A stretch of 64,000 nucleotides of DNA from Planctomycetaceae bacterium (GCA_003153375.1 PLYM01000103.1:50736-114735), one strand, 5' to 3'; shown: positions 9,861-22,563, numbered from the stretch's first letter. A program made the numbers and translations. Notes: generated by a model not told the origin, from the letters alone.

Positions 9861-10922
9861 ATGCCCCGCCCCGCGGTTCACGAAATCCTGATCAGCGCCG
9901 TGCTGCCGGTGTACAACGAAGTCGACGTGCTGCACGAGTTGCTGCGCCGCGTCGGCAGCGCGATTCAAAGGGTCGGCGCTCGCCAGGAAATCATTTTTGT
10001 CGACGATGGCTCGCGCGACGGCAGCGCCGAAATGCTCGACGTATTGGCGGCCGAGTATCCGCAGGTGCGGGTGGTGCATTTCTCGCGCAATTTTGGCCAC
10101 CAGGCCGCGGTGCAGGCGGGATTGGCGCAAGCCTCGGGCGACGTCGTGCTCCTGATGGACAGCGACATGCAGGATGCGCCGGAAACGCTGGAGCGATTTT
10201 TGGCCGAGTGGCAAGCCGGCTGGGACGTGGTTTACGCGGTGCGCCGCAACCGGCAGGAGCGGCTGTGGAAGCGTTGCCTGTTCGCCGGCTTTCACCGCAC
10301 GCTGGCCATGATGGCCGACACGCCGATTCCGGTCGACGCTGGCAATTTCAGTCTCATGGACGCCCGCGTGGTGCAAGAGATCGTGCGCTTGGGCGAACGC
10401 GATCGCTATCTGCCGGGTTTGCGCTCGTGGGTCGGATTCCGACAAAAGGGCATCGAAGTGCGCCGCGACGCCCGTTATGACGGCAAGCCGCGCGTTTCAT
10501 TGCGCGGCCTGTGGCGGCTGGCCAAGACCGCGATCTTTTCGTTCTCGACGGTGCCGCTAGCGTTGTTCTCGCTGATCGGCTACTCGGCCATGGCCATCTT
10601 TCTGGCGCTCAGCGGTTACTCGCTGGTGTGCCGACTGTTTACCGACCTGGCGGTTCCTGGCTGGACGTCGCACGTGCTGATCGCCAGCTTCTTTGGAGCG
10701 GTCAACGCGCTGGGCATCAGCATGTTGGGCGAGTATGTGGCGCGGATCTACGATCAGGTGAGGGGACGTCCGCTCTACGTGGTCGATCGCGGCGTGAATC
10801 TCGAAGGGCGTTCGCGGGCCGAACGGCCGGAGGGCCGCGTTGCATCGGCCGAAGACCGTGCTTATGAAGCGCTGTTGAACGATTCGCACGAGTTGCTCGA
10901 GCTGAGCCAGAAGAGCTCGTAG
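9861..10922 (+). CDS. Family 2 glycosyltransferase (DPM1/GtrB-like) with C-terminal TMs
   Basis: SAVLPVYNEVDVLHELL...IIFVDDGSRDGSAE...LLMDSDMQDAPE motifs. Confidence 0.85.
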   Translation: MPRPAVHEILISAVLPVYNEVDVLHELLRRVGSAIQRVGARQEIIFVDDGSRDGSAEMLDVLAAEYPQVRVVHFSRNFGHQAAVQAGLAQASGDVVLLMDSDMQDAPETLERFLAEWQAGWDVVYAVRRNRQERLWKRCLFAGFHRTLAMMADTPIPVDAGNFSLMDARVVQEIVRLGERDRYLPGLRSWVGFRQKGIEVRRDARYDGKPRVSLRGLWRLAKTAIFSFSTVPLALFSLIGYSAMAIFLALSGYSLVCRLFTDLAVPGWTSHVLIASFFGAVNALGISMLGEYVARIYDQVRGRPLYVVDRGVNLEGRSRAERPEGRVASAEDRAYEALLNDSHELLELSQKSS

Positions 10923-10945
10923 AGACCGCACCCAGAGCCTCACGA

Positions 10946-12052
10946 TCAGCCGCTGCTGGCCTTGGCTTCGAGTCTGCCCGTCATCAACGGTCCTCCTTCG
11001 GCGGCGCGCCACAGTTGGGCAAACCGTAGGGGGAATCGCGCGGCTGCCAGGCACATCAGTGGGGCCGTGACCGAACCCCAGTACTGATTGAAGTCGTGGC
11101 CGACCAGGCTCATCGTGATTGCATACACCACGATCGGAAGGCTGATTCGCCGGCCCGCGGGCGTGTTCCAGGCCGCGCAGCCGACCAGCGTGCAGCCCAG
11201 ATAGACGGCCGTGATCCACTGGGGCAGCAGCAGCAGGTAAGCATTCATTTGCACCGTCGAGATCAGGAAGCCGGCGCCGCCGAAGCGGACCCAGCCGTCG
11301 GCGTGGGCGATGTCATCGGGCGTGATTCGCGGCAGCACGTGCGCGAAGTGCGCCGCGTAAAAGACCGCATAAGCCGCCAGTCCGATGCCCCACAGGGCCA
11401 GTTCGCGATAGCGGCGTTCCCAGCCGGACAGTGCCAGGCAAACCAGCACATAGGGCGCGGCCAGTTCGCGAAAGAAGAGCGCCCCGATCGCGGCCACAAC
11501 GCCCAGCCGGTTGCGCTCGAGAGCGAAGGCCACGGCCGACAGGGCGATCAGCTCTCCGCACCACAGCTCGGACATGACGAGCAGGTCGCCCAGGATGCTC
11601 GGCAAGAGCGCCCCGCCTAGCAAGAAGACTCCGAGCAGGGCCTGTTTCACGCTGGCCTGTTCGGCCAGCAATTTGAAGCTCAAGCACAACAGCACCAGGC
11701 CCGTCGCGCCAAGCAGGGCCTGGGCGAACTCGATATTCGGCAATTTCCCGATCAGCCAGACGGGCAACGGCGTGCGCCAGTTGAACACGTTGCGAGTCGG
11801 ATAGCCCCGCTCGCGCAACTCGGCCGCCGCCGCCTCGTAATATGATTCGCCTTGCCGCATGCGATCCACTTCGGCCCGATAGAGCGCGACATCGCCCGGC
11901 CCGCGGCTCGCCGCGTCGGCAAATCCGCTACGGAGTGGCGAAAGCGTGATCGCGACAAAGAACGCGGTCGCGGCAAAGAACAGCCCGAGCGTGATCCGGG
12001 CACGAATCGGCCCTAAAGCCTTGCGATTAATGATGGCAAACGATTCAACCAT
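10946..12052 (-). CDS. Polytopic membrane protein (GT87-like/unknown)
   Basis: Multi-TM; start placed at ATG 12052 (MVESFAIINRKALG). Confidence 0.5.
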   Translation of the reverse strand: MVESFAIINRKALGPIRARITLGLFFAATAFFVAITLSPLRSGFADAASRGPGDVALYRAEVDRMRQGESYYEAAAAELRERGYPTRNVFNWRTPLPVWLIGKLPNIEFAQALLGATGLVLLCLSFKLLAEQASVKQALLGVFLLGGALLPSILGDLLVMSELWCGELIALSAVAFALERNRLGVVAAIGALFFRELAAPYVLVCLALSGWERRYRELALWGIGLAAYAVFYAAHFAHVLPRITPDDIAHADGWVRFGGAGFLISTVQMNAYLLLLPQWITAVYLGCTLVGCAAWNTPAGRRISLPIVVYAITMSLVGHDFNQYWGSVTAPLMCLAAARFPLRFAQLWRAAEGGPLMTGRLEAKASSG

Positions 12053-12248
12053 GGATGACCGGGGCCTGGCGAAGTCCAAGTAGGCGCCCGACGCACTTTC
12101 CTGACTCGGGGCCTGCAACTTGTTTTCGGCACTCAAGGCTAGCTTGAGCAGCCGGCGCGACCGCGGCGGAGTATCTGTTGCCCCCCGCGCGCAGCAGGCG
12201 GCACGACCGGCATATCCGGAAGAGCATCGGCCGGGAAAAAAGCTGCGC

Positions 12249-13556
<1,308 letters not shown>

Positions 13557-13827
13557 CCGTCACAACTCCTGGGAGGGCCAGCTGTAAAAGTCGCCATTCT
13601 AATGGCCGCCTCCGCCTGACGAAAGCTTGGGGCGGAGTTTTCGGGGCGGCGGTCGAGCGGCTGGGCGAGGAGCCGCTGGATGGGTTCCGCTCGCGCCGGT
13701 CGCAAGGTCGACGGGGTATACTAGGGCGCGCCGTCGGCAGCGAACGAGCGGTACCCTTTCGTGGTCCAACGCGGCGTCGATGGTTTCCGGAGACTCTCAG
13801 CAACAACCCCATGCGGCAGGATGAACC

Positions 13828-14037
13828 ATGAAGATCAGCGCGCGCAACATGCTCAAGGGCAAGGTGAAGTCGATCACGCCGGGTGCCGTGAATTCGGAGG
13901 TCGTGATCGAGCTGCCCGGCGGCCAGGAAATCGTGTCGGTCATCACCAATGGCTCGGCCGACAGTCTCAAACTCGCGACGGGCAAAGAGGTCTATGCCAT
14001 CATCAAGTCCTCGAACGTGATGATTGGCGTCGATTAA
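13828..14037 (+). CDS. TOBE-domain molybdopterin-binding (Mop) protein
   Basis: 69 aa MKISARNMLKGKVKSITPGAVNSEVVIELPGGQEIVSVITNGSADSLKLATGKEVYAIIKSSNVMIGVD. Confidence 0.9.
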   Translation: MKISARNMLKGKVKSITPGAVNSEVVIELPGGQEIVSVITNGSADSLKLATGKEVYAIIKSSNVMIGVD

Positions 14038-14454
14038 CCTCGCCGCAAGGCGGCGATCGGCTTTCCCACCGGGGCATGTGCCCAGGCAATTTGGGAATTT
14101 CTCACGATTCGGCGCTTGACAGCGGCCTCGACAGGCTTAGACTGGGCCGTTATGCACGGTGGTGCATAGCGACTAGTCGAGGCTTTTCCTCGACTGGCCA
14201 CCCTCCGCTCGAGTGCCGCTAACGAACGCACCTTCTTCAGCCTGCCAATCCGCCTGAGGCTCTCAATCACCTCGGGCTCCCAGTGACGCGTATCGGCGCC
14301 CTGGCGGGCACCCTTTCCAGCTTTTGCGCGTTTTCGGCCGTTGAATTGCTTTGCCGCGCGATCGCGGCGCTCCAAGGGCCTTTGGCGCGATCAGATAAGA
14401 CGTTTGGAGATCGCTGTAGTTGCACCACATTGAACCGGTTTTTATGGGGCTATC

Positions 14455-15219
14455 ATGAGAGCGCACACTGTTTCCCGACTGACTAGGGTCTTGGTGATTG
14501 GCAGTCTTGCCGCGACTTTCGCCGGCCAACTCAACGCCGCGTCCATCACCTTGAATCCAAGTTCCGACGCTTTTGTTTCGTCGGCCAATCCCACCAATAA
14601 CTATGGCGGAGCCGGCGCGCTCGAGGTCTCGGCGGCGGGTCTGGCCAAGGGGGAATTCCAGTCGCTGATGCAGTTTGACCTGTCGTCGGCCAAGACGAGT
14701 TTCGATGGGACGTTCGGGGTTGGGCAGTGGGTGGTGCAGTCGCTGTCGCTGCAATTGACGGCCGGAGCCCCCAACAATGGCATCTTCAATACCTCGGCGG
14801 CCGGGCAGGTTTCGGTCAACTGGATGCAGAATGACAATTGGGTCGAAGGATCGGGAACGCCCATGGCGCCGGGCGGCACGGGGATCACGTTCAACACGCT
14901 GCCCTCGTTCCTCTCCGTTGGCGATCAGTCGCTGGGCTCATTCAGCTTCAGCGGATCGACAACGGCCACGGCGAGCTACGCTCTGTCGGTGGGGTCGGGG
15001 ATTGCGGCCGATGCCGTCGCCGGCGGTCTCGCCAGCTTGCTCCTGAAAGCGGGGGATGCGACAATGTCGGGCCAGTTCGATTCCCGCTCGTTCAATACCG
15101 TCGGAAGCCGCCCCGTTCTCTCGGTAACCGCCGTTGCCGTGCCAGAGCCCGCGACTTGGATTCTTGGCACTTTGGGCGTGAGTGGGTTGACACTGTTCCG
15201 CCGACGGTTCGTAGGTTAG
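14455..15219 (+). CDS. DNRLRE-type protein with PEP-CTERM sorting signal
   Basis: Signal peptide; DAFVSSANPTNNYGGAGALEVSA; C-terminus VPEPATWILGTLGVSGLTLFRRRFVG. Confidence 0.8.
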   Translation: MRAHTVSRLTRVLVIGSLAATFAGQLNAASITLNPSSDAFVSSANPTNNYGGAGALEVSAAGLAKGEFQSLMQFDLSSAKTSFDGTFGVGQWVVQSLSLQLTAGAPNNGIFNTSAAGQVSVNWMQNDNWVEGSGTPMAPGGTGITFNTLPSFLSVGDQSLGSFSFSGSTTATASYALSVGSGIAADAVAGGLASLLLKAGDATMSGQFDSRSFNTVGSRPVLSVTAVAVPEPATWILGTLGVSGLTLFRRRFVG

Positions 15220-15261
15220 CGGCCGTCTGGAAAGTAATTGGCAAGCGAAAGGAGAGGACCC

Positions 15262-15867
15262 ATGCTCAAGTTCGCGTTGCAACCTTATGGTGCGCTGGGA
15301 ACCGCGCGCCGCATCAGGCCTCTCGAAACTCGCACCGATTATCTGACGGCTGGCGAATTGGCACTTTTGCTGTTGGCCGGATCGCTGGCCACGGTGGCCG
15401 TGGCCGCGTTTTCGCCGGGGCTGCGCATTCCTGGCCATGCGATTCTGCGGGCCGCGTTGCCGATGGTCTGCGGCATGGCATTGGTTCCGCGGCGGATGTC
15501 GGGCACGATCATGACCCTGGGCGCCATGGCGACAGCCGCCGGGATTTCGACGATGGGACTGGGGCGTTGGCAGCCCGGAGCGATGGTGTCGCTGTTAGCT
15601 TTGGGCCCGGCGATCGATCTGGCCATGCTGGGGCGGGAAATGACCGGCTGGCGGTTGTATGTGCGCTTTGCCCTGGCCGGAATGCTGGCCAACTCGCTGG
15701 CATTCGCTGCCCGCGCGGGGAGTGCGTGGTTGCAACTGGATGATGGGCGGCCCCACTCGATCAGCCACTTTGGCCTGGGGGTGTTCCTGTCGTTCGCGGC
15801 CTGCGGAGCCTTCGCCGGATTGCTCAGTGCCGCGGTCTGCTTTCGCTCTTCGACCCAGTCCGATTGA
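15262..15867 (+). CDS. Integral membrane protein of unknown function
   Basis: Multi-TM; GGAGAGG ribosome-binding site before ATG 15262. Confidence 0.5.
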   Translation: MLKFALQPYGALGTARRIRPLETRTDYLTAGELALLLLAGSLATVAVAAFSPGLRIPGHAILRAALPMVCGMALVPRRMSGTIMTLGAMATAAGISTMGLGRWQPGAMVSLLALGPAIDLAMLGREMTGWRLYVRFALAGMLANSLAFAARAGSAWLQLDDGRPHSISHFGLGVFLSFAACGAFAGLLSAAVCFRSSTQSD

Positions 15868-15908
15868 TCGACCAGGCCCGATTGATCGAGCCGGAGGAAG
15901 GTTGCCCC

Positions 15909-16625
15909 ATGATCTTCGTTGGCATCGACGACACGGATACGCTCGACGACCCGGGCACGAACCAACTGGCCCGGCATCTGGTGCGCGAACTGCACGAATC
16001 GGTTCGCGGACGGCTGATCACGCGTCACCAGCTGTTGGAAGATCCGCGCGTGCCGTGTACGCGCAAGAACGGCTGCGCGGCGATTGAATTCGAGCCCCGC
16101 GGTTCGGCATCGCTCGCCGAACTGGGAGAGCAAATTCGCCGGCTGATGCTCGCCTGGTGCCCCGAGGGCAGCGATCCGGGGCTGTGCATCGCGTCGGCGC
16201 CCATTCCCCAGGCCATTATCGACCATGGACGGGCCTGCCAGAAGCGTCTGGTCAGCCAGGGCGAGGCGCGGCAATTGGCCGCCAGCCACGGCATCTATCT
16301 GGAAGGGCTCGGGGGAACGCAGGACGGCGTGATTGGCGCGCTGGCTGCCATCGGGTTGATCAATACGCGCGACGACGGGCGAGTCATTTTTCTGGGATCA
16401 TCGGCCGTCGATCATTTTGACATCGGCGGAGTTCGCGAGGTCGACGAACTGCTGCGCTCGGGAGTCGAAGAGATCCGCTGCCAAGCCGACCAGGTGCTGG
16501 TCACGGCCGGTTCGGTCGATCTGGGCAAGCGACTGCGGCCCAATTACCGTGGCGGCAAAGTCGTGCTCTACGTGTCACGTGTCGAGGGCCAGCCGTGCGA
16601 ATGGCTCGCCCAGCGGGTTGTCTGA
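15909..16625 (+). CDS. TiaS-like (tRNA-Ile2 agmatinylcytidine synthetase N-terminal) domain protein
   Basis: [28 protein letters not shown]...[19 protein letters not shown]; resembles archaeal TiaS N-terminal domain. Confidence 0.6.
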   Translation: MIFVGIDDTDTLDDPGTNQLARHLVRELHESVRGRLITRHQLLEDPRVPCTRKNGCAAIEFEPRGSASLAELGEQIRRLMLAWCPEGSDPGLCIASAPIPQAIIDHGRACQKRLVSQGEARQLAASHGIYLEGLGGTQDGVIGALAAIGLINTRDDGRVIFLGSSAVDHFDIGGVREVDELLRSGVEEIRCQADQVLVTAGSVDLGKRLRPNYRGGKVVLYVSRVEGQPCEWLAQRVV

Positions 16626-16653
16626 CGCGCACTATTCCGATCGAAGCGAACAC

Positions 16654-17676
16654 ATGGCGCTAGTCTCGCCGCGGAATTCCGTCCTATCGTGCCCTGCTCG
16701 GGCTGGGCGTGGTTTTACGCTGGTTGAGTTGCTGGTCGTGATCCCGATCATCGGCGTGCTCGTGGCGCTGCTGTTGCCGGCGATTCAAGCCAGCCGTGAG
16801 TCGGCCCGGCGTTCGCAATGTCAGAACAATCTGCGGCAATTGGCGCTCGCCGCGGTGAATTTCGAATCGGCCAAGCGACAATTCCCGCCCGGGGTGCAAC
16901 AGGTGTTTTTTGCCGTAGCGCCGGTGTATCGTGGCTCGTCGCTGTTTGTCTATCTGCTGCCGCAACTGGAAGAGGCGAACATTCAGCAGACCTGGGATTT
17001 TGACGATCCTGGAAACAACGCGCTGGGCGGCGCGACGGCGCGAACCGCCACGGTGCTGCCGATGTTGCTGTGCCCCTCGGACTTGGTCGATCAGAATCCG
17101 GTGCAGTTCAACGGCAGTTTCTACGGACTGACGAGCTATGGCGGAAACGGCGGCTCGCGATCCTATTTTCCTTCCTCGGCGACGGCCGACGGAATCTTTC
17201 ACACCACCGGCTCGGCATCCGAGCCCAGCACGAATCAGCACGCCGTACGGCTGGCCGAAATCACCGACGGCGCGAGCAAGACGATCTTACTGGGCGAGCG
17301 GCGGCACGACGACGACAACTACGAGTCGTTCGCGGCCCAAGGCTGGACGCAATCACTCAAAACTTGGGGCTGGTGGGGACCGTCGGGCGCCCGCAAAGCC
17401 ATCGGGCACGTCACGATGAGCGCTTACAGCCCGATCAACTATCAGCTGCCCTTCAGCTTTGGCAACGGCGCCAGCGCCTCGCCGCCGGCCACCGATGGCG
17501 TTTCGTTTGGGTACTACGTCGACCTGCGAACGTGTGCCTGGGGCAGCAACCACGGGGATGGGGCGAACTTTGCCATGGCGGATGGTTCCGTGCGATTGAT
17601 GACCAATGACACGCCGCTGCCGCTATTGCAAGGACTTTCGACGCGCGCCGGCGGCGAAACGGTCGTGGTTCCTTAG
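16654..17676 (+). CDS. DUF1559 type II secretion pseudopilin-like protein
   Basis: [47 protein letters not shown] ... [16 protein letters not shown]. Confidence 0.9.
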   Translation: MALVSPRNSVLSCPARAGRGFTLVELLVVIPIIGVLVALLLPAIQASRESARRSQCQNNLRQLALAAVNFESAKRQFPPGVQQVFFAVAPVYRGSSLFVYLLPQLEEANIQQTWDFDDPGNNALGGATARTATVLPMLLCPSDLVDQNPVQFNGSFYGLTSYGGNGGSRSYFPSSATADGIFHTTGSASEPSTNQHAVRLAEITDGASKTILLGERRHDDDNYESFAAQGWTQSLKTWGWWGPSGARKAIGHVTMSAYSPINYQLPFSFGNGASASPPATDGVSFGYYVDLRTCAWGSNHGDGANFAMADGSVRLMTNDTPLPLLQGLSTRAGGETVVVP

Positions 17677-17847
17677 CGCGTCATTGCATTTTAGCGGTTA
17701 CATGAATCGATGCGTTTTTCCGCTGCCGCCCTAGCCAGCAGAAGTGCCGCCGATACTTGGGGGGGTGTGATATTGGCTGAGATAATATTGAATCATTTGC
17801 CGAGAAAATGCCGAATGGGCGGCCCTCGGCGTGGTACAATAAAACCC

Positions 17848-18042
17848 ATGCAAGTTGCCTCGAAATCTCGTACCGCCATCCTCCACCGACTGGAACAACT
17901 CGAATCCGAATTGCGGCAGGTAAGGATGCAACTCAAAGGGTTGCGTTTGCATGACCCCGCGACGGCTGAAGTTGTGATTCGCGGTGCGCGGCTTTCTCGC
18001 GAACGATCCGGCCTGGAGCGCAGGCTCGAAGTGCGAAACTGA
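17848..18042 (+). CDS. Small coiled-coil protein
   Basis: MQVASKSRTAILHRLEQLESELRQVRMQLKGLRLHD...; ATG 17848 inside ORF 17710. Confidence 0.4.
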   Translation: MQVASKSRTAILHRLEQLESELRQVRMQLKGLRLHDPATAEVVIRGARLSRERSGLERRLEVRN

Positions 18043-18091
18043 ATTTCTTCCGCAGATCCATTCGCCTCACGCAGCTAACAGGAGCACCACG

Positions 18092-18250
18092 ATGATCGAC
18101 GTCAAGGCCGAAGAACGCAAGGAACTTGCCGCGCAATTGGAAGTCGTTCGGGCCAAGTTGCGGGCTACCGGAGCCACGGTGTTGTCGCCCACCGCCGAGT
18201 GGACCGAACTGCGCAAGGAAGCCGTGGCGTTGAGCAAGAAGCTCCGCTAA
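18092..18250 (+). CDS. Small charged coiled-coil protein (52 aa)
   Basis: GGAG upstream of ATG 18092; MIDVKAEERKELAAQLEVVRAKLRATGATVLSPTAEWTELRKEAVALSKKLR. Confidence 0.45.
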   Translation: MIDVKAEERKELAAQLEVVRAKLRATGATVLSPTAEWTELRKEAVALSKKLR

Positions 18251-18336
18251 ATCGACCGCCGCTCTGGCGGAACGTTCTCAGCTCGCTCAGTCCGACGAAA
18301 GCCGTCTGACTTCGTGCGCTTAATCGCGCCCGTGGA

Positions 18337-18633
18337 CTAACCCCCGGCGAGAGCCCCGATAATCAAGAACGGCTCCGCGCCCTGGGCTACGGATGCTGGC
18401 AGCGGGGCGTCCGGCGATTCGTGCGACACGTCTTGCTCGCAAGCGAAGAACCTCAGGAAGGGTCGCCGCTCGTGGGTGGTGTGGTCGCGAATCGTGCCGC
18501 GGAGCATGGGAAAACGTGCTTCCAGCGCATCGAGCACCCGGCGCTGTGTGGGCTCCCCCTCCACGTCCAGACGCACTTCGCCAGTGACCTGCGCCAGCAT
18601 GCGGAGATGTAACGGAAGCTCGAGGCGTATCAT
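18337..18633 (-). CDS. MoaD/ThiS family ubiquitin-like protein
   Basis: 98 aa, [46 protein letters not shown]...; ends in GG; start overlaps upstream stop. Confidence 0.8.
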   Translation of the reverse strand: MIRLELPLHLRMLAQVTGEVRLDVEGEPTQRRVLDALEARFPMLRGTIRDHTTHERRPFLRFFACEQDVSHESPDAPLPASVAQGAEPFLIIGALAGG

Positions 18634-19748
18634 GCCAGAGTTTGGACCTCGACCGATAGCACCGGCGGAAGGTCGCGGACGATGGGCGCCCAGCTGTCGC
18701 CCGAGTTGGCCGAACCATAGACCTGGCCGCCGGTCGTGCCGAAGTACACGCCACACGGATCCAACTGGTCGATCGCCATGGCGTTGCGCAGCACGTTGAC
18801 ATAGCAGTCGCTTTGCGGCAAGCCGTTGGTCAGCGCTTCCCAGTCGTTGCCGCCGGTGCGACTGCGATACACGCGCAGCTTGCCATCCGGAGGAAAGTGC
18901 TCCGAGTCGCTCTTGATCGGCACGACGTAAATCGTTTCGGCCTCGTGCGCGTGAACTTCGATCGGGAAGCCAAAGTCGGTCGGCAAGTTGCCGCTGACCT
19001 CCTGCCAAAGATCGCCCGCATTGTCGCTGCGCATCACGTCCCAATGCTTTTGCATGAACAGCACGTTGGGATTCGACGGGTGCATGGCGATGCGGTGGAC
19101 GCAATGACCAACTTCGGCATCGGGATCGGGCAGGACATAGGGCGACTTCAAACCCCGGTTAATGGGTTGCCAGGTGGTCCCCCCGTCGTCGGTGCGAAAG
19201 GCGCCGGCCGCCGAGATTGCGATGAACATCCGCTGAGGATTGCTGGGATCGAGCAGGATCGTGTGCAGGCACATTCCGCCGGCGCCCGGCTGCCAGAACT
19301 TTCCGGAGCCGTGGCCGCGGAGGCCCGACAGCTCGTGCCACGATTGCCCGCCGTCGGTCGAGCGAAACAAGGCCGCGTCTTCCACCCCGGCATAGACCGT
19401 GTCGACGTCAGTGAGCGACGGTTCGAGGTGCCAGACGCGTTTGAACTCCCAGGGGTGCGGCGTGCCGTCGTACCACAGGTGCGTGCCGGGAATGCCGTCG
19501 TAGACGAATTTGTTGTCCACCGGCTCCCAGGTTTTGCCGCCGTCATTCGACCGCTGAATCACCTGGCCGAACCAACTGCTCGACTGCGAGGCATACAATC
19601 GATTCGGATCGACGGGCGAGCCTTTGACGTGGTAGATTTCCCAGCCGGCAAAGTGCGGGCCGCTGACATCCCACTTTTGCCGCCGGGCGTCGGAGGTCAG
19701 GACGAACGCGCCTTTGCGCGTGCCAACGAGTGCTCGTATCGCGGTCAT
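18630..19748 (-). CDS. BNR/sialidase-like beta-propeller protein
   Basis: Repeated [33 protein letters not shown] motifs; start ATG 19748. Confidence 0.85.
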   Translation of the reverse strand: MTAIRALVGTRKGAFVLTSDARRQKWDVSGPHFAGWEIYHVKGSPVDPNRLYASQSSSWFGQVIQRSNDGGKTWEPVDNKFVYDGIPGTHLWYDGTPHPWEFKRVWHLEPSLTDVDTVYAGVEDAALFRSTDGGQSWHELSGLRGHGSGKFWQPGAGGMCLHTILLDPSNPQRMFIAISAAGAFRTDDGGTTWQPINRGLKSPYVLPDPDAEVGHCVHRIAMHPSNPNVLFMQKHWDVMRSDNAGDLWQEVSGNLPTDFGFPIEVHAHEAETIYVVPIKSDSEHFPPDGKLRVYRSRTGGNDWEALTNGLPQSDCYVNVLRNAMAIDQLDPCGVYFGTTGGQVYGSANSGDSWAPIVRDLPPVLSVEVQTLA

Positions 19749-19965
19749 TCGGAAATCTCCCGATCCGATCGATTGCCCAGCCGCCTCCCGCAGGTTGGGC
19801 CCGCCAACAGCGACGGGTTCGCTCAGCGGGTTCCCAGATTGGTTTTCACATCGAGGCTCTGATATTATCACGGACTTGGTCGGAAACGCAAAGATCACGT
19901 TGCCTCGCCGTGCCGAGAGAGCGCCGGCAAGTTGCTCGCGGCCGGCCACATCGTAGGGTGCGGGA

Positions 19966-20535
19966 ATGCGCAAGAAACTGTTGATCGCCCTGGGCGTGCT
20001 GCTGGTCGTTTGCGTTGGCTTCTTGGGCCTAGTGGCCTTGCAGCCGAGCACGTTTTCGATCGAAAGGTCGACGAACGTCGCCGCTCCGCCGTCCGTGGTG
20101 TTCGCCGAGCTTGACGACTTCGAGGCTTGGAATGCCTGGTCTCCGTGGGCCAAGCTCGATCCAAACGCCAAGACCACGATGTCCGATCCCTCGTCGGGCA
20201 CGGGCGCTCGGTTCATCTGGTCCGGCAACGATCAGGTGGGCGAGGGCAGCCTGACCATGCTGCAAAGCAACCCGCCCGAACTGGTTGAGGTCGAACAAGA
20301 ATTCGTGCGACCGATGGCCGGCAAGGCCCGGATGACGTTCCATCTCGTGCCAGGCGATGGCGGGACGCGGTTGACCTGGAAAATGGATGGCACGAACGAC
20401 TTCATCGGCCGGGCGATCTGCATGTTCATGGACATGGATGCCCTGGTCGGAAAAAACTTTGAGAAGGGTCTGGCGGCCATCAAGTCTCTGGCCGAGGAAC
20501 GCGCGGGGCAGCCGGCAACGGCGCCCGCGTCCTGA
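19966..20535 (+). CDS. SRPBCC family protein (polyketide cyclase/dehydrase-like) with N-terminal TM
   Basis: [43 protein letters not shown]. Confidence 0.8.
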   Translation: MRKKLLIALGVLLVVCVGFLGLVALQPSTFSIERSTNVAAPPSVVFAELDDFEAWNAWSPWAKLDPNAKTTMSDPSSGTGARFIWSGNDQVGEGSLTMLQSNPPELVEVEQEFVRPMAGKARMTFHLVPGDGGTRLTWKMDGTNDFIGRAICMFMDMDALVGKNFEKGLAAIKSLAEERAGQPATAPAS

Positions 20536-20656
20536 ACCGCGAGGCTGCAAGCGGCGATTCCGGCTTGGAAGGTTGCCAAGCGACTCGACCGCATCGATCG
20601 CGCCGCGTATCCTGAAGACGCCCTCCGAGTTTGTCTCCTGACGAGTTGTGACGCGT

Positions 20657-21439
20657 ATGTGCCGACTTTTCGTGCTTCGATCCGCGGTGCCATTGTGTGA
20701 GCAGGTTTCGCTGTGGGATGCCGGCAATTCGCTGGCGGCCCAAAGTCGACGCGATGCGCGGGGCGAGTCGCACCTCGACGGATGGGGCGTGGCCGCGTTT
20801 TCGGCAAGCGGCGAGCCGCGGATCACCCACTCGCTGCTGGCCGCCTGTGACGATCCGGCGTTTGAAGACCTGGCGCGCTCGCTGAGCAGCACGACTCTTG
20901 TGGCCCACGTTCGTCAGGCCAGCGTCGGCAGCAAAACCTTGAAGAACACCCATCCCTTCACACACGGCCGCTGGGTTTTCGTGCACAATGGCACACTCGA
21001 GAACTTTGCCCATCGCAAGGGCCCGTTGCTCGAGGCCATCCCCGACGATCTCCGCGGGCAGATTCAGGGCGAGACCGACAGCGAGCACGTTTTCTTTTGC
21101 TGGTTGGGCCATTTGCGGGCCATGACCGGCGACCTGACCGAGCCGGTGGATGCCGACACGCTGGCGTCCGCGATGCGGCAAACGATCGAGCCCTTGCCCG
21201 ACTGGTTTCCGCCGCACGAGGGGGAAGTATCCAAGTTCAACTTCGTGGTCACAGACGGACACTTATTGGTCGCCACGCGCTGGTGCCATCGGTTGAGCTG
21301 CCGCGAGGCGGTCGACGGCGACCCGGCGATTCGCATTGCCTCGGAACCGACCGAGTCGACGGGCTGGCAGGAAGTGCCCGATCGGTCAATGCTGGTCGTC
21401 GACGAAGAGCTGACGGTGCAGACGGCGAGCCTGGCGTAG
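20657..21439 (+). CDS. Class II glutamine amidotransferase
   Basis: MCRLFVLRSAVPL... N-terminal Cys; HLDGWGVAAF; LVAHVRQASVG; NTHPFTHGRWVFVHNGTLENF. Confidence 0.85.
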   Translation: MCRLFVLRSAVPLCEQVSLWDAGNSLAAQSRRDARGESHLDGWGVAAFSASGEPRITHSLLAACDDPAFEDLARSLSSTTLVAHVRQASVGSKTLKNTHPFTHGRWVFVHNGTLENFAHRKGPLLEAIPDDLRGQIQGETDSEHVFFCWLGHLRAMTGDLTEPVDADTLASAMRQTIEPLPDWFPPHEGEVSKFNFVVTDGHLLVATRWCHRLSCREAVDGDPAIRIASEPTESTGWQEVPDRSMLVVDEELTVQTASLA

Positions 21440-21469
21440 GCGGCCCGCCAACTAAGACCTAAGACCGCT

Positions 21470-22267
21470 TCACGACCGTTTCACCGCGTCGGGGGGCAGC
21501 ACGAAGTCGGTGGTCATGGTTCCCGCCTGGCTGGATCCCTGGTGGTCGAAGCGAATCAGCGGCAACTCCTGCATGGCCTTGCGCAGTGCCTGTTCCCATT
21601 TGGCGTGCACGTCGAGCAAGTCGGGATCGTTGCCCGCCAGCCGCCGCCGCCGGGTGATGGTCAACTCGTCGGTCGGATAGAGCACCATGTCGATTGGCGG
21701 GCCCACCGTGACGTTCGATCGCATCGTCGAGTCGATCGAGATCAGGGCGTATTTGGCGGCTTCTTCGAGCGACGTGGTCTGATAGCGAATGCCTCGGTCG
21801 AGGATCGGCCGTCCATACTTGCACTCGCCGATTTGCAGAAAAGGCGAATCTTCACTGGCCGAAAGCGGATTGCCCTGGGGGTAGACCAGGTAAAGTCCCG
21901 GCGATTCGCCACGAATCTGGCCGCCGACCAAAAAGTGGACGTTGAAGCGGAAATCATCGCGTTCGAGCGCCGCCCGATCGATCTCGGCCACACGATTGAT
22001 CTGCTGGCCGACAACCCGGCAGACGTCGTACATCGAAGGCGCGGCCGCCAGCCCCAGGCCTTGATCGAAGTCCCGCTTCAACAGCGTGATGATCGACTGG
22101 CTCAACGACAGGCTGCCGCTGGTCAGGACGATCAAAACCCGCTCGCCCGGGACGCTAAACGTGTACATTTTGCGGCAAACATTCACCTGGTCGTATCCCG
22201 CGTTCGATCGCGAGTCGGACGCCATAATCAGGCCTTCACGGGTGATGATGCCCAGGCAATAGGTCAT
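21470..22267 (-). CDS. Proteasome-type protease (Anbu-like)
   Basis: MTYCLGIITREGLIMASDSRSNAGYDQVNVCRKMYTF, Thr-1 Ntn hydrolase; start at ATG 22267. Confidence 0.8.
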   Translation of the reverse strand: MTYCLGIITREGLIMASDSRSNAGYDQVNVCRKMYTFSVPGERVLIVLTSGSLSLSQSIITLLKRDFDQGLGLAAAPSMYDVCRVVGQQINRVAEIDRAALERDDFRFNVHFLVGGQIRGESPGLYLVYPQGNPLSASEDSPFLQIGECKYGRPILDRGIRYQTTSLEEAAKYALISIDSTMRSNVTVGPPIDMVLYPTDELTITRRRRLAGNDPDLLDVHAKWEQALRKAMQELPLIRFDHQGSSQAGTMTTDFVLPPDAVKRS

Positions 22268-22563
22268 AGGGAAATCGCTGCTGGCTGAAACCTGAGGAAA
22301 CCGGGAGGCGGAAATCGCGTCCGTACCTTTCATCTTAAACTCGCGGCCTGACAGGTGCCACGCCCTCGCGTGGATGGCCGATTTCGCCGCGATTCGCCTA
22401 ATTCCGTGGCGGGTATTGCTCTCGATGCGGGCTCAAATCGCCGGTTTTCGTCCGCCCAACGAGCGCGGCACGACAGTTGCTCAACGAACCGAGGGCGATT
22501 TGGTAGGTTGGAGTGCGCGCGGGCAGGAGTCACGGGAGCAGCCAGGCCAAGGGAGAATCAACC

